From assembly GCA_038532435.1 (NCBI GenBank), contig JBCBAP010000041.1, positions 1 through 31,730 on the forward strand: 31,730 nucleotides of DNA, read 5' to 3'. A program made the translations under genes and the position numbers. The notes below the pieces were generated by a model. The model was not told the DNA's origin. It searched no databases and was given only the letters and a program-made list of their open reading frames with translations. This document shows, in pieces, positions 1 through 7,432 of the stretch. Positions within the stretch are counted from its first letter, which is position 1; each line of letters begins with the position of its first letter. The stretch comes from JBCBAP01 sp038532435 (GTDB lineage Bacteria; Pseudomonadota; Alphaproteobacteria; Rhodobacterales; Rhodobacteraceae).

Positions 1-26
1 GCGCCCTTTTGAAAGCGAGAAAACAT
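1..26 (-). CDS. cpaF: CpaF/TadA-type secretion ATPase, first codons only
   Basis: Only the first eight complete codons are inside the window. They read MFSRFQKG from the ATG at 24-26 and run off the left edge. A strong ribosome binding site (AGGGGGAGG on the minus strand, 35-43) sits 8 nt before the ATG, so this is a real start. In Tad loci the gene directly after cpaE/tadZ is normally cpaF/tadA, the hexameric ATPase that powers pilus assembly, and alphaproteobacterial CpaF proteins often begin with a similar Met-Phe-Ser-Arg-Phe stretch. The identity rests on gene order and this short N-terminus; the ATPase motifs are not visible here. Confidence 0.6.
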
Positions 27-72
27 GCCCCAAACCTCCCCCTAACGGTTTGAAACTACCCTTAGGCTGTGT

Positions 73-1290
73 TCACAATGTGGCCGTAGCCTGAGTCTCC
101 ATAATTTTGATGAGAGAGCCAGCGATTTTCTTCATTTCCTTGCGGAGCGCATTGTTCGCGGCCGCCTCCGCCAGCGGGATACCGTGATCCCCTGCGCTGC
201 CGACGGCCTTCCCACCATCGGGCAGCAGCATGTTGAATTCGATGCCTAGCGTCTCCGCCATCCGCTTCATCCGTGCGCGTTTGCCGCTCAGATCGCCGAA
301 GGCGGGGGCGCGGTTGAGCGCGTACTGGATCTTCTCGAAGGGCAGATCCTCCGACTTCAGTGCCCGCAGAAACCGCAACATGTTGTCCGCACAGCGCATG
401 TCGAGCTCAAGGACGGCGAAGTAGGTCTCCGCCATTGTCAGAACGTTGCTCGACCAGTTTGCCAGCTGAGGCGGCAGATCAACGATCGTGAAGTCGAACG
501 CTTCCTTCGCGGTGACCAGCAGCTTTTCCACATCGTCCGCTGCGAGGAAATCCAAGGGCAGCGCATCGGGCGGCGCGCTCATCACTGACAGGCGCTTTTT
601 ATAGTGCTGCATGGCCTGCATCACGCTCTCTTTTTCGAGCGATGCAGGGTTCGAGTAGAGTTCGAACACCGCGTCCCGGCGGGCAAGATCAAGGTAGGAT
701 GCGACGGAGCCGTACTGCAGATTGAGGTCGATGATCGCGACCTTCTTTTCGGTCTTGCGCAGATGAACGGCCATCTCCCAAGCGAGATTGACGGCGAAAG
801 TCGTGCCGCCGACCCCGCCGCCCACGCTGTAGACCGGCAGAAGAACCCCTGGGGCCCGCTTGTCCCGCGGACCGGCGGTGTCGTTGGAGACCTTGCCCCG
901 CAACTCCCGCATCGTGTCGCCGAACACACCTTCGGGCAGCGGGTAGGGCGTGAAATCGTCCGCTCCCTCGCGCATCAGCGTGTGCATGGACTTCGGGGAG
1001 ATCTCATCGACGATCAGGAGGACCTTGATGCCCTGTTCCTTCGCCGCCTTCACGACGGAGATAGGCTGATCGAGAATGTCCTCATCCTCGCGGCTGACGC
1101 ACACGACGACAACCTCGGTCTCGTCCGGGGAAGCCTTCCGGATCGCGTCGAGGGACGAATCGAAACCGAAGCCAGCCCACGCCCCTTCGTACTCCGCCTC
1201 GAGATCCTCTGTCAGCAGATCGAAGTCTTCGATCTGTGCAGCCACTGCAATTGCTTCGATCGCAGCGCCATCGCGCTTCAACCATGCCAT
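73..1290 (-). CDS. cpaE: Tad pilus assembly protein CpaE/TadZ (MinD-like localisation factor)
   Basis: This 405-residue protein has the CpaE/TadZ layout: an N-terminal receiver-like domain (about residues 12-130) followed by a MinD/ParA-fold domain (about 148-400). The family marks the cell pole or site where the Tad pilus machine is assembled. The P-loop region reads YSVGGGVGGTTFAVNLA, with the core GGGVGGTT at 157-164. The usual deviant Walker A is KGGxGKTT, so both lysines are replaced by glycine. The later MinD-like stretches 'VAIIDLNLQYG' and 'FTIVDLPP' are kept. Atypical P-loops are known in TadZ-type proteins, so weak or absent ATP hydrolysis is an inference. The start at 1290 (MAWLKRDG) lies 24 nt after the upstream TadE-like gene and has only a weak ribosome binding site. 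The gene is cotranscribed with the pilus genes and precedes cpaF. Confidence 0.88.
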   Translation of the reverse strand: MAWLKRDGAAIEAIAVAAQIEDFDLLTEDLEAEYEGAWAGFGFDSSLDAIRKASPDETEVVVVCVSREDEDILDQPISVVKAAKEQGIKVLLIVDEISPKSMHTLMREGADDFTPYPLPEGVFGDTMRELRGKVSNDTAGPRDKRAPGVLLPVYSVGGGVGGTTFAVNLAWEMAVHLRKTEKKVAIIDLNLQYGSVASYLDLARRDAVFELYSNPASLEKESVMQAMQHYKKRLSVMSAPPDALPLDFLAADDVEKLLVTAKEAFDFTIVDLPPQLANWSSNVLTMAETYFAVLELDMRCADNMLRFLRALKSEDLPFEKIQYALNRAPAFGDLSGKRARMKRMAETLGIEFNMLLPDGGKAVGSAGDHGIPLAEAAANNALRKEMKKIAGSLIKIMETQATATL

Positions 1291-1314
1291 ATCAGGCGTG
1301 CCCCCGTGATGTGA

Positions 1315-2010
1315 TCAGTCTTTGAGGTCTTCTGCCACAAGACTTGCCGAAACCATAGGCAGATTGGCGGCGAAATCATACTGCTCGTCTTCTTCACGAA
1401 GAGCGTAAAGATCCCGTTCGCCCGCCGAGGTATCGACGGTTTTGGTCGTATCGGTGCGGAAGAAGAACCGACCGAGCGTCATGACCGTCCGCTCCCGCTG
1501 ACGGATGGAGACGGTGACGAGCGGCACATACGGATCTCCTGCATGACCGAGCAGGACATCTTCGTAGGTGATCGTCACGTCTTCCGGATCGATGTTGTAG
1601 GCAAGCTTGCGCACAACCTGGAAGATTTCGTTGAACTGGTCCGCGTCGCAGGCCGTCGCATCGAGGCTTGTGCCACCGGTGCAGCTTATGGTCGGCACCG
1701 CCTCGCAGTTGCCGAGGTAGCAGGCTCCGCCATCGATTGCCCCCGCCGTCTTCGGCCGCTGGATGACGGCGTCGCCGAAGCCTGTCGTGCGGACGAGAGG
1801 TGTCGCCACCGGCGCGCGGACGGTCGCCGCGCGCGCGCCCTGTTCGACAGCCTTCTGCGCGGAAAGCGCCCAGTGATAGGCAATCGCAACTTCAAAAATG
1901 AAGAAAATCAATGAGATAAAGGGCAGAAACAGGATGACGTATTCGACCGTCGCCGCACCGTCCGTGTCGCGCCGGAACCGGGAAAGGGACAAGCGAAGCC
2001 GACGCATCAT
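1315..2010 (-). CDS. TadE/TadG-like pseudopilin-type pilus assembly protein
   Basis: This 231-residue protein has a short basic N-terminus, then DTDGAATVEYVILFLP and one hydrophobic segment (about residues 19-45), followed by a long extracytoplasmic domain. The G18-A19 junction with Glu at 23 matches the prepilin-peptidase site seen in TadE/TadF-type pseudopilins. Cysteines near the middle (in CYLGNCEA and ISCTGG) could form disulphides in the periplasm. The family is needed for Tad pilus biogenesis, probably as minor pilus components or platform-associated proteins. Its ATG overlaps the stop of the preceding TadE-like gene by 4 nt (ATGA), indicating translational coupling. I cannot separate TadE, TadF and TadG roles on sequence alone. 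Confidence 0.8.
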   Translation of the reverse strand: MMRRLRLSLSRFRRDTDGAATVEYVILFLPFISLIFFIFEVAIAYHWALSAQKAVEQGARAATVRAPVATPLVRTTGFGDAVIQRPKTAGAIDGGACYLGNCEAVPTISCTGGTSLDATACDADQFNEIFQVVRKLAYNIDPEDVTITYEDVLLGHAGDPYVPLVTVSIRQRERTVMTLGRFFFRTDTTKTVDTSAGERDLYALREEDEQYDFAANLPMVSASLVAEDLKD

Positions 2011-2489
2011 TCCGTCCTTGGCCAGCTTTCGCTGGCAACCATCGTGATGGACGTGAGTTCCTTGTCCACCTCATCGGACGTGCCGATGGCGGACAGGAAC
2101 GGAAACTCGACCAGCACCTCGACGTCGACGACGATGTCGGTCGTGGTGGTGGTGATGTTGACCTTGTTGACCGCGGTGACTGCATCTCCGCTGGAAATGA
2201 TGCGGGCTGTCACCAGATCGGTTGCTTTTGCGGTGAACTCATTGGGAATGACGCCGGACACAGTCGGCGCACGCGCCACATAGCGTGCCGCGTCGCGAAC
2301 CGCGACGTCCATCGCGTTGCGCACCTGCATGGCGCGCCCGTATTGCGATGCGAATGCGAGCACCGCAAACAGAATTGGCAGCGTTACGACGAACTCAACC
2401 GTGACGGCCCCACCCGCATCCCGGATGAATCGCGCAACGGAGCGCCTTATAGCTCCCCCCACCGTGCGACCCCCTCGCTCTTGTGGCAT
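2007..2489 (-). CDS. TadE-like pseudopilin-type pilus assembly protein
   Basis: This 160-residue protein begins with a basic segment, then RDAGGAVTVEFVVTLPILF: a prepilin-like processing site at G27-A28, Glu at 32 and a single membrane segment to about residue 50. The remainder is a small extracytoplasmic domain ending at SESWPRTE. This is the TadE layout, and the next gene overlaps it by 4 nt, so the two are probably made together. The start at 2489 (MPQERGG) is the first ATG of the frame. A 96-nt gap with two palindromes separates it from the OmpA-like gene, so it may have an extra promoter. Confidence 0.8.
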   Translation of the reverse strand: MPQERGGRTVGGAIRRSVARFIRDAGGAVTVEFVVTLPILFAVLAFASQYGRAMQVRNAMDVAVRDAARYVARAPTVSGVIPNEFTAKATDLVTARIISSGDAVTAVNKVNITTTTTDIVVDVEVLVEFPFLSAIGTSDEVDKELTSITMVASESWPRTE

Positions 2490-2585
2490 GCGATTCTAGA
2501 TTTCCACATCTAGCACATATGCTTCACAAATGAAAAACAACGCGCTTAGACGTGCCACAGACCTGTGGCGAATTTGCGGCAAACT
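2490..2585 (-). promoter_or_regulatory. Gap before the tadE-like pair with two dyads
   Basis: This AT-richer stretch between the OmpA-like gene and the tadE-like pair holds two dyads. One is CTAGAT-6 nt-ATCTAG at 2496-2513, just before the tadE start codon. The other is GCCACAG-AC-CTGTGGC at 2554-2569. Neither is followed by a T-run on the minus strand, so they look more like protein-binding sites than terminators. An internal promoter is plausible but I cannot assign convincing -35/-10 boxes. Confidence 0.35.
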
Positions 2586-3242
2586 CTATTCAGTTGCGCT
2601 GGTCTCTCCTCCACCCCCGGTGGAAATCCCTGCCTCTCCGGTACGGTAGGCGCGGTAGACCTCTTGTGCCCGGCGTCCGTCGAATTCCCCCTCACCGAAC
2701 GCGTTGACGAAGCCTGCAACGGACGTGACCGCCCGGCGGTTGCGGCGTTCGCGGTCTGCGGTCTGCACCGCAAGCTGGCTTTCGCCGAACGTATCGACCG
2801 CATCGAGGCGGTCCCCGTCGATGCCGCGCTCCACGAGGAAGGCGACGACGGCACGAGCCCGGCGCAGGCCGAGGCGGTTGTTGAACGCCTCGCCGCCCAC
2901 GGCGTCCGTGTGTCCGGCGACCCGCAGGCGCACCCGCGGATTCGCCCGCAGCCAGTCCGCCTGCTGGATCAGGACTGACCGCGCCTCCGGCGTAAGGGTG
3001 GAGCGATTGAAATCGAACGTGACGGTCGTCGGTACTTCGGTATTGAAGCGGTTGGACAGGTTGATGAGCTGTGCGCCCCCGTCCCCGGACGAGATCTGCG
3101 TCACAGCGTTGAGTGCCACACTCTCCCCGAACGTCACGTTCTCAAGCTCCGCCCCGGCCCGCTGGTCACAGGCGGCAAGGGCGGCGAGGCCCATCAGAAC
3201 GACGCCGAACCGCGCAACTTTGGTGGTCTTATTCGAGCACAT
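2586..3242 (-). CDS. OmpA-family lipoprotein of the Tad locus
   Basis: The product is 218 residues from the ATG at 3242. The frame stays open further upstream, but this start directly precedes a lipoprotein signal (MCSNKTTKVARFGVVLMGLA, then ALAAC with C25 as the predicted lipidated cysteine). The C-terminal half is an OmpA/MotB peptidoglycan-binding domain, recognisable from VTFDFNRSTLTPEA, VAGHTDAVGGEAFN and NRLGLRRARAV. Such a gene commonly follows the secretin gene in roseobacter Tad loci and probably anchors the secretin to the wall, a CpaD-like role (inference). It overlaps the secretin gene by 14 nt, indicating coupling. The residue after the lipidated cysteine is Asp, which in enterics favours inner-membrane retention; whether that rule applies here is unknown. 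Confidence 0.85.
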   Translation of the reverse strand: MCSNKTTKVARFGVVLMGLAALAACDQRAGAELENVTFGESVALNAVTQISSGDGGAQLINLSNRFNTEVPTTVTFDFNRSTLTPEARSVLIQQADWLRANPRVRLRVAGHTDAVGGEAFNNRLGLRRARAVVAFLVERGIDGDRLDAVDTFGESQLAVQTADRERRNRRAVTSVAGFVNAFGEGEFDGRRAQEVYRAYRTGEAGISTGGGGETSATE

Positions 3243-4650
3243 AGCCGTAGTTCCCCTCGAAATCCTGGTTGGCGATGCTCTGCACATCGGACTGACCCTC
3301 GACCCGGCCGAGCAGGAACAGCTCACGCTCGTTCGGAATGCGGACCCGGTCGGTCGGCAGCGCGAGGGTGTCGCCCTCGGTCGGCGTCACGAGATGGGGC
3401 GTGATGATCACCACAAGCTCCGACTGCCGCCGCTGGAAGCTGGAGGAGCGGAAGAGCGCGCCGAGCACCGGGATATCTCCCAGCCAGGGGATCTGCCCCG
3501 CGGAGTCGTTGAAGTCGTCCTGGAGCAGGCCCGCGATGGCGAAGCTCTGCCCGTCCCGCATCTCCACGGTGGTTTCCGCCCGGCGGACGGAGAACGCGTT
3601 AACCGTAATGCCGGAGACCGTCACCTGAGTGGTGGTGTCGAGCGACGACACCGCCGTGCGCAGGCTAAGACTAATGAGGTCCTCGTCCACCACGGTTGGA
3701 GAGAAGGCCAGTTCGACACCGAAGGGCCGGTAATCAACCGTCACTGAGCCATCATTGTCGGCAACGGGGATCGGATACTCGCCGCCCGCGAGGAAATCCG
3801 CGTCTTGGCCGGAGATCGCGACAATGTTGGGCTCCGCCAGCGTCCGCACCATACCCTTGGTCTCGAGCGCCTCAAGCAGCAGATCGACGGAAAGGCCGCC
3901 GGCGCTGAAGCCGATCAACGCCGCGCCGTTCTGCCCGTCGCCGAGGGTCACGTTGGTGTCGGCGTCGCCGTCATAGAGATTGACCAGGTTGTTGTTCTGG
4001 ATCAGACGGTTACCACCACCGACGCCGCCGAAGTTGCCGTTGACGAAGTTGAAGCCGAGGCTGGAGCTAAGCTCCTTCGACACTGACCGCTGCATCTCCG
4101 CGAACCGCACCTGCAGCATGACCTGCTGCGAACCGCCGACGGTCAGCAGGTTGGTCACATTGTCGGGGGCGTAGCGGTTGGCAAGCTCGACGGCCTTAGC
4201 CACCTTGCGCGCGCCGGAGACTGTACCGCTGAGCACGATACCGTCGTTCGCGGTGCGCACCTCGATCTCCTCATTGGGGAGGATCTCGCCCAGGCGTTCC
4301 TTGAACTCCTGAAGGTCGGGGACAACCGCGATGTCCACATTGCTGAGGAGCGATCCGTCCTCACCAATGAGGGTCAGCGTCGTCCGGCCCGTGGCCCGGC
4401 CCAGCACGTATAGGTTGGAGTCACCGATAACGGCGACGTCCGCAATGCGTGGGTTTGCGATGGAAAGCTCACCGACCGGCCGTTCCGTTTCCAGAACGAT
4501 GGCCCGGTCGATAGCGACTTGAATTGCGTCGGACGTGGCGCCGCGCACCACTCTGAGCGTGCCAGATCCGTCCTGTGCCACTGCCTCACCAAGGGGCAGA
4601 GCAAATGCCACCCCCAGCACGGCAGTCCGAATCAGCCTGTTCAAGGACAT
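3229..4650 (-). CDS. cpaC: Tad pilus secretin CpaC/RcpA
   Basis: This 473-residue protein has a signal peptide (about 1-25, ending AVA-QDG), an N-terminal pilus/secretin domain (about 30-105), a BON-like segment (about 110-170) and a C-terminal secretin domain. Secretin hallmarks are the region around QQVMLQVRFAEMQ, the stretch PFGVELAFSPTVVDEDLISL, and the signature IPWLGDIPVLGALFRS followed by ELVVIITPHLV. It forms the outer-membrane channel through which the Flp pilus emerges. The tail (about 430-473) ends GNYGYVLE. Upstream lies a 146-nt gap after cpaB with a weak terminator, so the gene may be partly uncoupled from cpaB. The downstream OmpA-like gene overlaps its 3' end. Confidence 0.93.
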   Translation of the reverse strand: MSLNRLIRTAVLGVAFALPLGEAVAQDGSGTLRVVRGATSDAIQVAIDRAIVLETERPVGELSIANPRIADVAVIGDSNLYVLGRATGRTTLTLIGEDGSLLSNVDIAVVPDLQEFKERLGEILPNEEIEVRTANDGIVLSGTVSGARKVAKAVELANRYAPDNVTNLLTVGGSQQVMLQVRFAEMQRSVSKELSSSLGFNFVNGNFGGVGGGNRLIQNNNLVNLYDGDADTNVTLGDGQNGAALIGFSAGGLSVDLLLEALETKGMVRTLAEPNIVAISGQDADFLAGGEYPIPVADNDGSVTVDYRPFGVELAFSPTVVDEDLISLSLRTAVSSLDTTTQVTVSGITVNAFSVRRAETTVEMRDGQSFAIAGLLQDDFNDSAGQIPWLGDIPVLGALFRSSSFQRRQSELVVIITPHLVTPTEGDTLALPTDRVRIPNERELFLLGRVEGQSDVQSIANQDFEGNYGYVLE

Positions 4651-4733
4651 GTTGCCGTATTCTCCTGACCCACAAGTTATTGTGTCTGCCCTTCATTCTC
4701 GGGGCGCTTATTAAGGTCAGTTTGCCAGAACTG

Positions 4734-4762
4734 AAAAATAACGCAAGAATCAAGGCGTTACT
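4734..4762 (-). terminator. Weak intrinsic terminator between cpaB and cpaC
   Basis: On the minus strand TAACGC-10 nt-GCGTTA (arms 4755-4760 and 4739-4744, extendable by a G-T and an A-T pair) is followed at once by a run of five T (4738-4734). The stem has few GC pairs, so partial attenuation is more likely than full termination. Confidence 0.5.
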
Positions 4763-4765
4763 GGC

Positions 4766-4792
4766 TGTTGCTACTATGGGATTTTAGCAACA
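4766..4792 (-). other. Hairpin directly after the cpaB stop codon
   Basis: A perfect 8-bp stem (TGTTGCTA at 4766-4773, TAGCAACA at 4785-4792, 11-nt loop) lies within 5 nt of the cpaB stop. There is no T-run. It may protect the 3' end left by the neighbouring terminator. Confidence 0.4.
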
Positions 4793-4796
4793 CTCG

Positions 4797-5621
4797 CTAG
4801 TCGGCTCGAACTTCCTCGACGTTGCCGCTGCCGCGCCGGATCAGAATCGTGCGCACGGGCTCCTTGGTCGGTTCCGGCGCTGCGACGACTTCTTCGCGAC
4901 CCACAATATCATCCTGGCTGATCTCGACGGCTCCGATGCCGGAATTGTCGCCCAGACCCCGTAGGGACAGGGAGAGACGTCCGGTCGTTTGTGCCTGCGC
5001 GAGGATGGCAGCCTGCTCCGGCGTCGCGCGCACTGTAATCGTGCGTGCCACAATGGGTCGGTTCCGATCCTCGTCGGCGACCTGGTCGACCGCGAGAAGG
5101 CTAAGGTTTTCAATGATGAGCCGCGTCACGGCGGCGCCGCGGTCCCGACCCGTCCAGAACACGTCCACCCGGTCGCTCGGCGTCAGGAAGCCCGAGACAC
5201 CGCTGGCGACATCGACGCGGATTGCAAATGCGCGGCTTCCTTCATCGAGGCGGGAGGCCACACCGGCCTCACGGCCAAAGCCCGTGATCTTGGTCTTCGT
5301 AATGGGTTCGTTGCGGTCGATCGTGCGCAGAACAACCCGACGGTCGCCAGAGAAGAGCTCATCGGTTGCGCTGAAGATGTTGGCGGGCTGCGCGTCGGCG
5401 GGCCAGGAGACCAGGCGTACATCGTCCTGGCTCAGCACATCGCCGTAGACTAGGTCCCGCGTGGCAACCGCGACCTGGATGGTCTCAAGCTGCTGTACGG
5501 TCACCCGCTGCTGGCGCGCGAGCGCCTGCTCATACTGTCCGAAGCGTTGCATCGTGATGTAAACGGCAAAGCCAGCGAGGCAAATGCCCAAGAACAGCAC
5601 GAACAAAAATACAATGCGCAT
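4797..5621 (-). CDS. cpaB: Tad pilus assembly protein CpaB/RcpC
   Basis: This 274-residue protein has an N-terminal membrane anchor (MRIVFLFVLFLGICLAGFAV), a short coiled linker (QYEQALARQQR), an SAF-type domain (about 48-115, VAVATRDLVYGDVLSQDDVR) and the RcpC/CpaB domain (about 120-235, with GSRAFAIRVDVASGVSGFL and SDRVDVFWTG). The family is periplasmic and works with the secretin, probably stabilising or gating it. Its place between the flp genes and the secretin gene is the standard order. The tail 235-274 is charged. A prepilin peptidase gene (tadV/cpaA), often found next to cpaB, is absent here and must lie elsewhere. Confidence 0.92.
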   Translation of the reverse strand: MRIVFLFVLFLGICLAGFAVYITMQRFGQYEQALARQQRVTVQQLETIQVAVATRDLVYGDVLSQDDVRLVSWPADAQPANIFSATDELFSGDRRVVLRTIDRNEPITKTKITGFGREAGVASRLDEGSRAFAIRVDVASGVSGFLTPSDRVDVFWTGRDRGAAVTRLIIENLSLLAVDQVADEDRNRPIVARTITVRATPEQAAILAQAQTTGRLSLSLRGLGDNSGIGAVEISQDDIVGREEVVAAPEPTKEPVRTILIRRGSGNVEEVRAD

Positions 5622-5698
5622 GCGCGTAGTCCCCCAAACAGGCCCTCAGCCTTACCTTCTCAGACCGAGCGCTGCAACCGGACGCTGCATGACATTAC

Positions 5699-5718
5699 GT
5701 CGCCTCCGGGGAGGCGAC
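5699..5718 (-). other. GC-rich hairpin after flp2
   Basis: GTCGCCTC-CGGG-GAGGCGAC is a perfect 8-bp stem with a 4-nt loop, placed 7 nt after the flp2 stop on the minus strand. No T-run follows. It is likely a transcript-stabilising or processing hairpin separating abundant pilin mRNA from cpaB. Confidence 0.5.
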
Positions 5719-5725
5719 CCAGGTC

Positions 5726-5959
5726 TTATTCGCCACCACCATCGCCGGCGAGGCGCTCGTTCAGCTTGAAATTCACGCCGTTGGACACTGTGGTCTCTAA
5801 CGAGGTTGCGCTGGTTTCAAGGCTTGTGGTGATCGCCGTCACGGCAGCGATCCCGATTGCGACGATAGCGCCGCACAACACCACCCAGTCCACCGTCGTT
5901 GCCCCCGATTCGTCGTCGGCGAAGTGGCTGATTTGAATTTTGAATGGTGCTTTCATCAT
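5726..5959 (-). CDS. Second Flp-family pilin
   Basis: This 77-residue prepilin reads MMKAPFKIQISHFADDESG, then ATTVDWVVLCGAIVAIGIAA. The predicted cleavage is G19-A20, followed by a hydrophobic helix and a C-terminal region ending in Gly-Gly-Glu. Canonical Flp pilins have Glu-Tyr after the cleavage site; here that pair is Asp-Trp (residues 24-25), as in flp1. Two adjacent ATGs (5959, 5956) can serve as start, and the ribosome binding site is weak compared with flp1. The leader is longer than that of flp1 (19 against 11 residues). It may be a minor pilin or an alternative subunit; relative abundance is inferred only from the ribosome binding sites and gene order. Confidence 0.85.
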   Translation of the reverse strand: MMKAPFKIQISHFADDESGATTVDWVVLCGAIVAIGIAAVTAITTSLETSATSLETTVSNGVNFKLNERLAGDGGGE

Positions 5960-5997
5960 TCCGGCTTTCTTGTCGGGTTAGACCCGGTGGGAAATTG

Positions 5998-6045
5998 TTT
6001 CACGGCTGCCCGTGAAAGTCAGGTGGCGACCCCCCGCCACCTGAC
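5998..6045 (-). other. Two back-to-back hairpins between flp1 and flp2
   Basis: After the flp1 stop, the minus-strand transcript first folds an 11-bp stem (6018-6028 with 6035-6045, 6-nt loop) and then, with no spacer, an 8-bp stem (5998-6005 with 6010-6017, loop CTGC). Only short T-runs follow. The arrangement could stop most transcripts and protect the flp1 mRNA, leaving flp2 and the assembly genes at a lower level. Confidence 0.6.
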
Positions 6046-6061
6046 CTCGTATCGAGAAGGC

Positions 6062-6265
6062 TTACTCGCCTTCGCCCTCACCCGTGCCCGGATCGGCAGA
6101 GGTGATTGCGTTGGTCAGGTTGGTGCCGACGGACTCGGCCGAACCTTCGAGCGCGGTCTGAACCACGGTCACAACGCCGAGAGCCACAGCCACGATCGCG
6201 CCGCAGAGCACAACCCAGTCCACGGTCACTGCGCCGTCTTCGTCTTTCTTGAACTTCGTAAACAT
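6062..6265 (-). CDS. flp: Flp-family major pilin (probable)
   Basis: This 67-residue prepilin begins at the ATG at 6265, which follows a strong GGAGGGG ribosome binding site; the frame is open upstream but unsupported. The leader MFTKFKKDEDG is followed by AVTVDWVVLCGAIVAVALG. The expected prepilin-peptidase cut is G11-A12, then a hydrophobic helix, then a Gly/Glu-rich tail (GTGEGEGE). The usual Glu at +5 is Asp16 and the usual Tyr is Trp17, a form I recall in Rhodobacteraceae. It is the first gene of the Tad operon, and its strong ribosome binding site and following hairpins fit a major pilin. Confidence 0.88.
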   Translation of the reverse strand: MFTKFKKDEDGAVTVDWVVLCGAIVAVALGVVTVVQTALEGSAESVGTNLTNAITSADPGTGEGEGE

Positions 6266-6556
6266 TCGATCCCCTCCAAAGGATGCTTTCCATAGTGAGC
6301 CGGTTGTGAGCGTCTGCCCTGCCGTTCCGGCGGCGAGTGATGAATGTTTAGATTTCGTTTGTGACATCAATAGGGCACTCCCTTTTCCATCACCTGATCC
6401 GCGTCCCGTTCGCCAACATCAGGAAGACTCTGGCCACTTTGTGGCTTCATTTACGCTCGCATATGGCGTTATGTTCTTAAAACACAAGACAAATGCGAAG
6501 CACTCTAAGCTTCGCTGACATATTTCGGGCTCAATTGCGGCAAGAATGAGGCAGGC
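6266..6556. promoter_or_regulatory. Divergent promoter region, flp operon / lytic transglycosylase
   Basis: This 291-nt gene-free stretch is AT-rich relative to its surroundings and must hold promoters in both directions. On the minus strand, TTGATG-17 nt-ACATTC (about 6370-6342) is a weak candidate promoter for flp1. Toward the plus-strand gene there is a dyad GCGAAGC-7 nt-GCTTCGC at 6495-6515, a possible operator. No full TTAA-N7-TTAA (CtrA) site was seen. Confidence 0.35.
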
Positions 6557-7432
6557 ATGGCGGGAGCTTTAAGCAGGCATCTCGCGTCGGGAATCGGCAA
6601 ATCGGGCAGTCTGGCTGTCGCGATACTGGTTTCCGGCCCGATTTATCTCCCGATCCTGGGGCTGGATTCGGGCAGTGCGCGTGCGGAAACGCCGCCAGCA
6701 CCCCCTGCACGAATCCGCAAGGTGACGCCGAGGCGCCCCGGCGACGGACCACGCATCAACATCTTTATCGGAGATGGCTCGGTGGGGGACACGTCGGGCG
6801 GGCAGGATGCGCCGCCTCCGGTGAGCCGCGAGGTTAGTCGCCCGCCTGAGGGCCGGTTCTGGACGACGGTGTCCGCCGACATGTCTGCGGCGACCCCCTC
6901 CCGGCTGCCCGATGCGGTTGCGCACGCGGTTGCGCACACCGGTTCGGGGGTCAACACGGGGGTCCTGCGGGGCATCGCCTCCCGCTTTTCCGCAGAGTTC
7001 GAACGGTCGGGACGGGCGGCGCGGGTCTCCCCGGCGCTGCTGCTGGCGGTCGCCTATGTCGAATCCCGCGGTCAGGCCGCTGCGGTCAGCCCCGCCGGTG
7101 CGGTTGGGGTGATGCAACTCATGCCTGGCACCGCAGCGCGCTTTGGCGTGCAGGACAGCCGCAATGCGGGGCAGAACATTCGCGGCGGGGCGACCTATCT
7201 CGATCTTCTGCTGCAGCTCTTCAAGGATGACGTTCTGCTGGCGCTCGCAGGCTACAATGCGGGAGAGAATGCGGTGCTGACCCGGGGGGCTGTGCCGCCG
7301 TTTCGGGAAACACGGGACTATGTGCCGAAGGTTCTCACCGCGTGGGAGGCTGCGCGGGGCCTCTGTCTCGTCCCGCCTGTCGGCGTGCGGGACAGTTGCA
7401 CATTCTCATCTACCGCCCTCGGCGAGGGATGA
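6557..7432 (+). CDS. Secreted lytic transglycosylase (SLT domain)
   Basis: This 291-residue protein has an N-terminal signal sequence (about 1-43, ending GSARA-ETPP), a low-complexity Pro/Gly/Arg-rich linker (about 45-130) and a C-terminal SLT/Slt70-type domain. The catalytic glutamate is E169 in AVAYVESRG, followed by family motifs SPAGAVGVMQLMPGTAARFG, GGATYLDLLL and LALAGYNAGENAV. It would cleave the peptidoglycan glycan strand in the periplasm. Being divergent from the pilus operon, it could open the wall for the Tad machine, but housekeeping wall turnover is equally possible. The ATG at 6557 follows GAGGCAGGC. Its 3' end overlaps the convergent hydrolase gene by 27 nt. Confidence 0.9.
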   Translation: MAGALSRHLASGIGKSGSLAVAILVSGPIYLPILGLDSGSARAETPPAPPARIRKVTPRRPGDGPRINIFIGDGSVGDTSGGQDAPPPVSREVSRPPEGRFWTTVSADMSAATPSRLPDAVAHAVAHTGSGVNTGVLRGIASRFSAEFERSGRAARVSPALLLAVAYVESRGQAAAVSPAGAVGVMQLMPGTAARFGVQDSRNAGQNIRGGATYLDLLLQLFKDDVLLALAGYNAGENAVLTRGAVPPFRETRDYVPKVLTAWEAARGLCLVPPVGVRDSCTFSSTALGEG

